A stretch of DNA of 5,019 nt from Verrucomicrobiota bacterium (GTDB lineage: Bacteria; Verrucomicrobiota; Verrucomicrobiia; Limisphaerales; JADLHS01), in NCBI GenBank assembly GCA_004297495.1, contig SCTL01000700.1:1-5019 (forward strand), given 5' to 3'. Each line of letters begins with the position of its first letter. Positions within the stretch are counted from its first letter, which is position 1. The position numbers were made by a program, and so were the translations under genes. The notes below the pieces were generated by a model. The model was not told the origin of the DNA. It saw only the letters and a list, made by a program, of their open reading frames with translations, and searched no databases. Shown here piece after piece: positions 1-4,897 of the stretch.

Positions 1-560
1 GCGAAAGCCATCTGCACATGAAAAGTTTCGCCGGGCGTCATTTCCTGAAGGTTGTCGTGGTTGTAGAGCCATTGGTTGTTAGTAGAGACGACAACTTGTC
101 CGATGGTCGGAAGGAACGTTTGAAACGCGGGAAAGAAATCGAACTCGACGAGATTCTTCGCGCCGTAGGTGCTGTTGATACCCGTGCCGCGCAGGAAATT
201 TGTCCGGGTGGCTTGATCAAGATTCAGCAACCCGAGTGCGACCGGAGCGGAGTTGGATTTGCCCGGCGTGACGCCGATTGCGTAGTCGGTGAACGTCAGG
301 TCGAAGCTGAGTTGAAAATCATCGTCGCGAGTGAGGATCGTGCCGAGCGGACGGTGAAAGTAGCAGTTTGTTTGCGAGGAATCCCACGTGACGCGGAGGT
401 TGTGATTCGTCGAGTCCCACTGAAACAGATTGGGGTTGCCGAAAATACGCCAGCCATTCGTTGCCGGATTGCCGGAAAAATCTTCAGTAAAGGTTGTAGC
501 ATTGGCTGCGAGCCATACCAACACGCCGATGAGCGTGAAAATGTTTCGCCAAAGGTTCAT
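1..560 (-). CDS. Secreted protein of unknown function, C-terminus cut off by the window edge
   Basis: This frame is open from ATG (558-560) to the left edge, giving 186 residues without a stop. The N-terminus (MNLWRNIF, then a hydrophobic stretch to about residue 18, then AANA before TTFTEDF) looks like a Sec signal peptide cleaved near residue 21. No lipobox cysteine follows. The mature part is rich in aromatic and polar beta-strand-like segments (FTEDFSG, WRIFGNPNLFQWD, DDDFQLSFDLTF), which suggests a beta-sandwich, perhaps of the concanavalin/LamG type. That fold call is inference, and no catalytic motif is visible. The start codon overlaps the stop of the cysteine-rich gene as ATGA, and no Shine-Dalgarno precedes it, so translation is probably coupled. 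As third gene of the B12-riboswitch unit it is probably repressed by cobalamin. Its role is unknown; a surface or periplasmic ligand-binding role is a guess. Confidence 0.8.
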   Translation of the reverse strand, partial: MNLWRNIFTLIGVLVWLAANATTFTEDFSGNPATNGWRIFGNPNLFQWDSTNHNLRVTWDSSQTNCYFHRPLGTILTRDDDFQLSFDLTFTDYAIGVTPGKSNSAPVALGLLNLDQATRTNFLRGTGINSTYGAKNLVEFDFFPAFQTFLPTIGQVVVSTNNQWLYNHDNLQEMTPGETFHVQMAF

Positions 561-940
561 GCGGGCGGGCGCGGATACGGACAGTGCCGGCAATCGTTGC
601 CGCAACAGCAGCCGCGTCGCCCGTGATACGCGGCGGTGAACACCATCAGTCCATTCGCATCGAAATAAAAATCTCCCGGCACGACCGGAAACGCGCCCGC
701 GTGGTCGCGCTGATACTGCGTCACACAAGACTGGCAGATACAGGCGCGATGACACGCAGCCGCAGGCACGCGTGAAGTAAGTTCATCCGGAATTTGCGCG
801 GTCGCGCACCAGCACGGGCCTTTATAGGCCGCAGTCGTGCAAAGCTGACAGTTGTTCGGCTCGCCGCAGAGCGGGCAGCGGCTTGTATCGCCACAAGCCG
901 TGTCGTCAGCAGACGGATTTGATTCAACCGCGCGAGTCAT
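557..940 (-). CDS. Cysteine-rich protein, CWC-like N-terminus joined to a DUF5522-like C-terminus
   Basis: The protein has 127 residues, 16 of them cysteine, with no signal peptide or membrane segment, so it is probably cytoplasmic. Residues 22-45 carry CPLCGEPNNCQLC followed by PCWC, the pattern of the cysteine-rich CWC family. Residues 63-72 add C-x3-C-x-C-x2-C. Residues 90-122 read DFYFDANGLMVFT, then YHGRRGCCCGNDCRHCPY, which matches the DUF5522 signature (YHxxRGxCCGxxCRHCPY). Metal binding (Zn, Fe-S or Co) is likely from the cysteine spacing but is not demonstrated. Neither family has an established function that I know of. The gene lies 57 nt after the secreted-protein gene, with a strong hairpin between them, and its TGA overlaps the next ATG. 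The start at 938-940 is the only ATG that keeps the whole CWC block. Regulation is presumably by the upstream cobalamin riboswitch. Confidence 0.85.
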   Translation of the reverse strand: MTRAVESNPSADDTACGDTSRCPLCGEPNNCQLCTTAAYKGPCWCATAQIPDELTSRVPAAACHRACICQSCVTQYQRDHAGAFPVVPGDFYFDANGLMVFTAAYHGRRGCCCGNDCRHCPYPRPPA

Positions 941-955
941 CGCATTCGAGCAAAG

Positions 956-987
956 GCGCGGGCAACTCTTCGACGAGTTACCCGCGC
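956..987 (-). other. Intercistronic hairpin between the first two genes of the B12 unit
   Basis: A 13-bp stem (956-968 with 975-987) encloses a 6-nt loop. Read as minus-strand RNA, the only imperfection is one G-U wobble. It occupies most of the 57-nt gap between the two genes. Only CTTTG follows on the minus strand, so the U-tract is poor for a full terminator. It could be a partial attenuator that lowers expression of the downstream genes, or an RNA-stabilising element for the first cistron. Confidence 0.6.
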
Positions 988-997
988 GCGATGGGTG

Positions 998-1771
998 TTA
1001 CTTGTTGAGTCCCGGCGGAACGAAGACAGAGGCGAATCCGTCCACTTCCGATTTTCCGCTCAACACTTCCACGCGGACGAAACTGATCGCTCCCAGTTTC
1101 ACGGAATTGCCGCTGGCATCCTGCGCCCAAGAAATGTCGTAGCCGGTGCCGCCAGCGGAGCCGAAATAGAGCGCGCGGATTTGCGAGGCGGTGAGACCGG
1201 CGAAATCCGTGGGCGTGAGCGTGGGATCGGCGGGCGTATGGAAATCACCCGCGCCATCGGTCGGCAACGGGCCATCCACTGTCGGCGCGAGCGCGGGATT
1301 CAACGTGTAAAACGCCACACCGTCCTGGCTCACCGAAACACGCGTCCGGCCGGCGTTGACGCCGAACAGTGAACCATCCGTGGCGGGCGTGCCGATCCAA
1401 TCGAACGTCTCGAAACTGAATTCGTTCGTGATAATGAACCCGGAGTTTCCAAAGACGATGAAGTCAATGCCGAACCGGTTGTTCGGATGATTGATGACGG
1501 GCTTGCTGAATTGGACGGTCAGCGAACCGCCCGCGCCAATGGAAACAAGCTGGCTGGAAAGATACGGCGGATCGAACACATCCACCGGCCCACCGAACGC
1601 GCCGGGTGTGACACGCGAGGGTTCGCCGAGCGCGGAATTGGCGTTCGTGAAGCCGGGGCTGAAACCAGCGCCGGGGTTGAACGAGACGACGGCGTCCGCA
1701 AACTGGGCGTGAGCGTTGAGGACGACAAACAAGCTGGCGAGCGCCAGCAACGACAAACGGACTTTTTTCAT
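998..1771 (-). CDS. Secreted beta-rich cell-surface protein under B12 riboswitch control
   Basis: The protein has 257 residues. Its Sec signal peptide is clear: MKKVR, a hydrophobic core to about residue 18, then AHA before QFADA, with cleavage expected after residue 22. There is no lipobox cysteine, and no PEP-CTERM or other C-terminal anchor, since it ends VPPGLNK. The mature part starts with a glycine- and asparagine-rich segment (VSFNPGAGFSPGFTN). Family-like blocks follow: SIGAGGSLTVQF (77-88), FGIDFIVFGNSGFIITN (100-116), TRVSVSQDGVAFYTLN (143-158) and FVRVEVLSGKSEVDGFA (231-247). I recognise this as a conserved exported protein type of Verrucomicrobiota and relatives, usually annotated only as a cell surface or hypothetical protein. 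It is the first gene after the riboswitch and terminator. A GAAAGA-like sequence lies upstream of the ATG, so the ribosome site is weak. The regulation suggests corrinoid capture or a B12-starvation response; this is inference. Confidence 0.88.
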   Translation of the reverse strand: MKKVRLSLLALASLFVVLNAHAQFADAVVSFNPGAGFSPGFTNANSALGEPSRVTPGAFGGPVDVFDPPYLSSQLVSIGAGGSLTVQFSKPVINHPNNRFGIDFIVFGNSGFIITNEFSFETFDWIGTPATDGSLFGVNAGRTRVSVSQDGVAFYTLNPALAPTVDGPLPTDGAGDFHTPADPTLTPTDFAGLTASQIRALYFGSAGGTGYDISWAQDASGNSVKLGAISFVRVEVLSGKSEVDGFASVFVPPGLNK

Positions 1772-1896
1772 GCTGATCTTTCTTTCGACGGCCGCGCCGG
1801 TATGAGCGCGACGGGTTACGGTTAAGAGACCAGCGGGGAAATGAAGTCAGCGTTTTGAGTTGAGCCGCACGGAGCGTGAAGCCCCGTCCGGTTTTC

Positions 1897-1943
1897 AAAA
1901 CAAAAATGCCTTCAATTCCCGCAAGACGGAGAATGAAGGCATT
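1897..1943 (-). terminator. Intrinsic terminator in the leader, probable riboswitch expression platform
   Basis: On the minus strand the arms AATGCCTTCA (1934-1943) and TGAAGGCATT (1905-1914) pair perfectly. The stem continues with GAA/TTC around one bulge and with CCG/CGG closing a 5-nt loop. It is followed by TTTGTTTTG. The structure lies about 90 nt after the riboswitch and about 125 nt before the first start codon. This suits cobalamin-dependent premature termination of the operon transcript. Confidence 0.85.
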
Positions 1944-1954
1944 CGGCGAATCCG

Positions 1955-1991
1955 GCTGAAAGATGGTTCAGCGCGGCTGGCCTCATCTTTC
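1955..1991 (-). promoter_or_regulatory. Leader region with two mutually exclusive hairpins
   Basis: GAAAGATG (1958-1965) pairs with CATCTTTC (1984-1991), with an inner 4-bp CAGC/GCTG stem at 1969-1979. Alternatively GCTGAA (1955-1960) pairs with TTCAGC (1967-1972). The two folds share bases and cannot coexist. The region lies between the riboswitch and the terminator, so it may take part in switching. That role is inferred. Confidence 0.4.
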
Positions 1992-2006
1992 TCTTTGCGG
2001 AGAAGT

Positions 2007-2026
2007 GCCCCGAACGCGTTCGGGGC
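2007..2026 (-). promoter_or_regulatory. Perfect 20-bp palindrome just after the riboswitch
   Basis: GCCCCGAACG followed by its exact reverse complement CGTTCGGGGC begins 8 nt downstream of the riboswitch closing stem on the minus strand. No T-run follows it, so it is not a terminator by itself. It may be a stacked leader hairpin or a pause element of the expression platform. As DNA it could also be an operator. Confidence 0.5.
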
Positions 2027-2033
2027 TGACGAG

Positions 2034-2191
2034 CACAACCAGACCGGTATCCTGACTCCGGATTCCTGACCTCGCTCCCGCCTTCCCATCGTCCCGTTTT
2101 ACGGGGTGGACAGTGGCTGTGGGAGTTTGTGATCCGTTACAGTGGCGCAACCGTCGCCGAGTTTCACGGCGTTCCCTGACATCTGATCGTG
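2034..2191 (-). promoter_or_regulatory. Cobalamin (B12) riboswitch
   Basis: The minus strand shows the cobalamin aptamer elements in order: AGGGAA (2172-2177); the CGCCG/CGGCG hairpin; GCGCCACTGTAACGG (2134-2148), containing the conserved GCCACTGT; a second GCCACTG (2111-2117); the CCCG/CGGG hairpin (about 2093-2106); GGGAAGGCGGGAGCGAGGT (2069-2087); and the B12 box GAGTCAGGATACCGGTC (2042-2058). An 11-bp stem with several G-U pairs joins CACGATCAGAT (2181-2191) to GTCTGGTTGTG (2034-2044) and sets the ends. Aptamers of this class bind adenosyl- or related cobalamins and normally switch expression off. Here it heads the three-gene exported and cysteine-rich protein unit and is followed by an intrinsic terminator. 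Confidence 0.95.
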
Positions 2192-2233
2192 TTTCAAAGT
2201 GAACCTGCGTTCACGTTTTCAAAGAGCATTACT

Positions 2234-2262
2234 CTTTTACGCGCAGTCTGGAAACTTGCCAA
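2234..2262 (-). promoter_or_regulatory. Predicted sigma70-type promoter of the riboswitch transcript
   Basis: On the minus strand a -35 TTGGCA (2257-2262, 5 of 6 to consensus) and a -10 TAAAAG (2234-2239, 4 of 6) are separated by exactly 17 nt. The start point would be near 2227, about 36 nt before the riboswitch closing stem. A perfect 10-bp palindrome GAGAATTCTC (2263-2272) abuts the -35 and could be a regulator site; that is speculative. Confidence 0.55.
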
Positions 2263-2349
2263 GAGAATTCTCGAAAAACTTTCCGCGGACCAAAAACCGC
2301 CCGCGCATCTGCTTGAATTGTCCCCGCGCATTCCCGTAACGTGAGGGCA

Positions 2350-3222
2350 ATGCAAGAATCAGACGATTTGAAGGTGGCCAAGTGGCCGTTCTTTCTCGGT
2401 GACGCAGTAATGCTGGGCCTCGCGTTTTTCATCAACTGGCAGGGCAGGCTGCCGCTGACGCCGATGGAACTCGGCGCGTGCGTCGTGTGCGTCGTGTTAG
2501 GCGCGGCGCTGGCGGTGACGCCGTTCGTGCTCGAATATCGCGTGTGGATGAAAGCACGCGACCATCGCGCGCTCGGCTCGACGGTGGAAAAATTGCAGCA
2601 ACTCGAGACGGTTGCCGCGCAGATCAGTTCCGCGACGAACCATTGGGACCTGGCGCAGAATCAGGCGGAGAAAACTTCCAACGCCGCGCAGGAAATCGCC
2701 GACCGCATGGCCGCCGAGTTGAAGGATTTCACGGCGGTGATGCAGAAGCTGAACGAGAGCGAGAAAGGCGCGCTGCGGCTCGAAGTGGAAAAGCTGCATC
2801 GCGCGGAGAACGACTGGCTGCAAGTGCTGGTGCGGATTCTGGATCACGTGTACGCGTTGCACCAAGGCGCGGAGCGATCGCGTCAAACGGGAGTGATCGC
2901 CCAGATCAGCGCGTTTCAAAACGCGGTGCGCGACGCGGCGCGACGCGTGGGCTTGACGCCGTACGCGGCGGCTGCGGGAGAAACTTTCGACGCGGAGCGA
3001 CATCAATCCGCCGGCGACGAGAAACCCGCAAACGACGCGACGGTCGGCGAAACGTTGGCGACGGGCTACACGTATCAAGGCCGGTTGCTGCGCCCGGCAC
3101 TGGTCCGGCTCGCCGCCAGCCAGGCAATTTCAGAACCGCCCGCTCCTGCGTCACCCGATGTTCCTCCGCCGGTGGCGGAACAGCCGCAGCTTTCGCTTCA
3201 AGCCGCAGGCGAGCAGGCTTGA
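2350..3222 (+). CDS. Membrane-anchored coiled-coil protein with a GrpE-like C-terminal domain
   Basis: The protein has 290 residues from ATG 2350. An in-frame GTG at 2341 would add three; I prefer the ATG because GAGGG lies just before it and nothing ribosome-site-like precedes the GTG. Two hydrophobic segments (about 13-30 and 41-61) form an inner-membrane hairpin. A helical, charged coiled-coil region follows (about 75-165). The C-terminal half matches GrpE features: VLVRILDHVYAL (159-170), RRVGLTPY (198-205), GETFDAERH (210-218, compare GxxFDPxxH), and GETLATGYTYQGRLLRPALVRL (233-254, compare the GY...RVLRPA.V.V ending). A proline-rich tail ends the protein. GrpE is the nucleotide exchange factor of DnaK. 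No dnaK or dnaJ is adjacent, so this is probably a divergent membrane paralogue, perhaps for membrane-associated chaperoning. It is transcribed divergently from the B12 unit. The function is inferred. Confidence 0.85.
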   Translation: MQESDDLKVAKWPFFLGDAVMLGLAFFINWQGRLPLTPMELGACVVCVVLGAALAVTPFVLEYRVWMKARDHRALGSTVEKLQQLETVAAQISSATNHWDLAQNQAEKTSNAAQEIADRMAAELKDFTAVMQKLNESEKGALRLEVEKLHRAENDWLQVLVRILDHVYALHQGAERSRQTGVIAQISAFQNAVRDAARRVGLTPYAAAAGETFDAERHQSAGDEKPANDATVGETLATGYTYQGRLLRPALVRLAASQAISEPPAPASPDVPPPVAEQPQLSLQAAGEQA

Positions 3223-3403
3223 AGGGCGGCAGGTTGGCGGTTTTTTGCACCGTTGTCCCCAGTAATGGGGACTAGCTGGATTCGCCCGTTTCTGTAGCAT
3301 GATGCCGTTGTTGGAAGCAAAAGTGCGGATACCGTGTGAGGCGTCAAACCGCAGCGCCGCTTCGAGGGGCTTGAAAATTTAGTGTTTGTTCTCATTGTGT
3401 TGC
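3223..3403 (+). other. Non-coding stretch between the GrpE-like gene and its terminator
   Basis: No convincing gene is visible. It holds a T-run (3241-3246) without a good preceding stem and a small perfect hairpin, GTCCCC/GGGGAC (3255-3260 with 3267-3272, 6-nt loop). TTGAAA at 3372 resembles a -35 box but has no good -10 partner. It is either a long 3' untranslated region or a small RNA ending at the terminator at 3404-3441. I find no tRNA, SRP RNA or tmRNA signature. Confidence 0.35.
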
Positions 3404-3441
3404 GAACGAGCCGGGCGAAAGTCCGGCTCGTTTGTTTTTTT
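3404..3441 (+). terminator. Strong rho-independent terminator, plus strand
   Basis: AACGAGCCGG (3405-3414) pairs perfectly with CCGGCTCGTT (3423-3432). The inner G-U and C-G pairs close a GAAA tetraloop, and the T-rich tract TGTTTTTTT follows directly. There is no A-tract on the other side, so it acts in one direction only. It ends plus-strand transcription before the convergent ubiE gene. Confidence 0.92.
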
Positions 3442-3469
3442 AACGAAGCACTGAAACCTCGAAGCTGCC

Positions 3470-4243
3470 TCAGTCTGGCTTTTCCCCGTAGTTAATCGCC
3501 ATCGCACCGAACAGGAAGTTTTCCACGCGGACATTCCTCAGCCCCATTTCGCGCATGCGCGCCGCCACACCATCCTGACCCGGATAAGCTTTGAGCGATT
3601 CGAGGATGTAAGCATACGCCGAAGCCTTGCCGCAAAACACGAGTCCGAGCACTGGCACGGCCAGTCTCAAGTACGCAAAATAAACTCCGCGCCAGAGCGC
3701 ATTCGCTGGCTTGCCGAATTCGAGCACCACGAGTCGTCCTCCGGGTTTGGTCACGCGCGACATTTCCTCCAGCCCGCGCTGCCAACTCGCGAGGTTGCGC
3801 AACCCGTAACCGATGGTGACGGCGTCGAACGAGGCATCGGCGAACGCGAGCTGCAGAGCATCGCCGCGGCAAAATGCTGGAGAGGTCGGAGGACAGAAGT
3901 CAGAGGACAGAGGTCGGAGATCAGCGGTCGTCGAAGTCGCGGTAGCCGGCTTCTGGCCTCTGCCCCGCGCCACTTCCAACATCGGCTCGCTGAAATCCAC
4001 TCCCGTGACCTGCGCGCCGCGCGCGGTCAGCGTGAAAGCGATGTCGCCCGTGCCGCAACAAACATCGAGCACGTTCGCGCCCGGTTGCGGCGCGGCGAGT
4101 TCGGCCACGCGCCGTTTCCAACGGCGATGCAGGCCGAGGCTTTGCAGGTCGTTGATGAGATCGTAGCGCCGCGCAATCGTCGCGAAGAGTGCGTTGACCT
4201 TCGCGGCGCGTTGCTCGCCCGGCGCATAGAATTCGTTGCCCAT
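3470..4243 (-). CDS. ubiE: UbiE/MenG quinone-biosynthesis C-methyltransferase
   Basis: The enzyme is SAM-dependent and methylates demethylmenaquinone (or the ubiquinone precursor) in the last steps of quinone synthesis. Menaquinone is the likelier substrate if the host is verrucomicrobial. It has 257 residues from ATG 4243, near the family's usual 230-250. The first UbiE signature is visible as Y-D-L-I-N...S...H-R-R-W (27-42). SAM motif I is VLDVCCGTGDIA (58-69), the acidic end of strand 2 is GVDFSEPML (81-89), GYGLRN is at 145-150, and RVTKPGGRLVVLEFGKP is the second signature region. The C-terminus ends AINYGEKPD. A GTG nine bases upstream is in frame, but it lies inside the AAGGTG ribosome site, so the ATG is the start. 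Residues 105-121 are encoded by a 7-bp tandem repeat between SAM motif I and the CRGDAL block, a loop region, and the frame is intact. The gene stands alone, divergent from the response regulator. Confidence 0.95.
   Translation of the reverse strand: MGNEFYAPGEQRAAKVNALFATIARRYDLINDLQSLGLHRRWKRRVAELAAPQPGANVLDVCCGTGDIAFTLTARGAQVTGVDFSEPMLEVARGRGQKPATATSTTADLRPLSSDFCPPTSPAFCRGDALQLAFADASFDAVTIGYGLRNLASWQRGLEEMSRVTKPGGRLVVLEFGKPANALWRGVYFAYLRLAVPVLGLVFCGKASAYAYILESLKAYPGQDGVAARMREMGLRNVRVENFLFGAMAINYGEKPD
3882..3930. repeat. Seven tandem 7-bp units inside ubiE
   Basis: The plus strand reads as seven contiguous heptamers: GAGGTCG, GAGGACA, GAAGTCA, GAGGACA, GAGGTCG, GAGATCA, GCGGTCG (consensus GAGGTCA/G). 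The array is 49 bp. Because 21 bp equals 7 codons, the frame survives and the encoded peptide has a 7-residue period (TADLRPL, SSDFCPP, TS). Its composition differs from the surrounding ubiE sequence. I recognise similar arrays from intergenic regions of environmental bacteria, so it is probably a mobile or expanding short repeat that landed in a tolerant loop. Confidence 0.88.
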
Positions 4244-4249
4244 CCCGCA

Positions 4250-4280
4250 CACCTTGCCCCGGAGCGCGCCCCGGGGTCAA
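4250..4280 (-). promoter_or_regulatory. ubiE ribosome-binding site with an overlapping hairpin
   Basis: On the minus strand AAGGTG (4250-4255) lies 6 nt before ATG 4243, which fixes the start. Just upstream, TTGCCCCGG (4254-4262) and CCGGGGTCAA (4271-4280) pair with one bulged base. The stem therefore covers the first two bases of the ribosome site and could dampen translation. A regulatory role is a guess. Confidence 0.5.
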
Positions 4281-4298
4281 ATCCCGTCCAAACGCGCA

Positions 4299-4326
4299 TT
4301 GCGGTTTTTTCGCTGGATGATAAATT
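4299..4326 (+). promoter_or_regulatory. Possible promoter of the response-regulator gene
   Basis: TTGCGG (4299-4304, 3 of 6 to the -35 consensus) and TAAATT (4321-4326, 4 of 6 to the -10) are 16 nt apart. The -10 is preceded by TGA, giving an extended TGn form. The start point would be about 40 nt before the ATG at 4373. This is a weak match in an otherwise GC-rich divergent gap. Confidence 0.3.
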
Positions 4327-4372
4327 CCGTCACGCATTCGCTGGCGGCACGCGGCGACGAAACACCGAAGCT

Positions 4373-4843
4373 ATGGAAACTCAACAAACGGGGAAGCTCG
4401 CAAAAAAAATCCTGATCGTGGACGACAACGCGATCATCGTCAAAACGCTCGCGTTCAAACTCAAGTCCGCCGGTTACGCGGTGCTCACGGCCATGGACGG
4501 CGCCGAGGCCGTCTCGATTGCCCGCAAGGAGATCCCCGACCTCATCCTCCTCGACTTGTCCTTTCCCCCGGACGTCGGCCACGGCGGCGGCGTGCCGTGG
4601 GATGGTTTTCTCATCATGAATTGGATCCGGCGCATGGACGAAGCCAAACACATCCCCATCATCGTCATCACGGGCGGTGACCCCGTGCAGTTCGAGAAAA
4701 AATCTCTCGACGCAGGCGCGGTTGCCTTCTTTCGCAAACCGCTCGATCACGCGGGCCTGGTCAGCGCCATTCAACGCACGCTCGGCGAGCGCACCGATCC
4801 GCCGACTCCGGGCTTCGATACCACGCACACGCTCAAGCCCTGA
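4373..4843 (+). CDS. Single-domain response regulator (CheY-like receiver) with a loop insertion
   Basis: The protein has 156 residues and a single receiver domain. The acidic pair is D17-D18 in KILIVDDN. The phospho-acceptor is D61 in LILLDLSF. T100 in PIIVITGG and K122 in FFRKP complete the conserved set, so it should be phosphorylatable. No output domain follows; after about residue 140 only a short polar tail remains. The stretch between D61 and the conserved glycine (G78) is about nine residues longer than in CheY (FPPDVGHGGGVPWDG), a variant I associate with Verrucomicrobiota receivers. The start at 4373 is chosen because METQQTGKLAKKILIVDDN begins just ahead of the domain; the frame is open further upstream, but that sequence is ubiE antisense. 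It is followed 54 nt later by a DHp-like gene, its likely phosphotransfer partner. Confidence 0.93.
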   Translation: METQQTGKLAKKILIVDDNAIIVKTLAFKLKSAGYAVLTAMDGAEAVSIARKEIPDLILLDLSFPPDVGHGGGVPWDGFLIMNWIRRMDEAKHIPIIVITGGDPVQFEKKSLDAGAVAFFRKPLDHAGLVSAIQRTLGERTDPPTPGFDTTHTLKP

Positions 4844-4897
4844 TCCGCGGCGAACCCACTTGCGTTTCCGCGGCGCTCCTGCGCATTTTCTCTGCCC

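Noticed and set aside
18..626. Long plus-strand open frame of 202 codons
   Set aside because: It is antisense to the minus-strand secreted protein gene (1-560), which has a signal peptide and coherent protein composition. The plus-strand translation is basic and low in recognisable motifs.
2221..2237. AAAGAG/CTCTTT inverted repeat upstream of the riboswitch
   Set aside because: It is a short AT-rich stem overlapping the predicted -10 and start region, so it is too weak to call a separate regulatory element.
3198..3246. Possible terminator right after the GrpE-like gene, using the T-run at 3241-3246
   Set aside because: The only short stem (AAGCC/GGCTT) ends about 20 nt before the T-run, and no good GC stem abuts it.
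2478..3275. 265-codon plus-strand frame and a 193-codon minus-strand frame (2497-3078) over the GrpE-like gene
   Set aside because: Both are arginine-rich shadows typical of GC-rich coding DNA; the 2350-3222 frame alone shows transmembrane and GrpE-like features.
4271..4290. GGGGTCAAATCCC, which resembles a tRNA T-arm
   Set aside because: It lacks the second T of the GGTTC core, and no acceptor or anticodon arm can be built upstream in the ubiE region.
4085..4372. Upstream in-frame extension of the response regulator
   Set aside because: It is antisense to the ubiE N-terminus and the divergent gap; the receiver domain begins just after the ATG at 4373.
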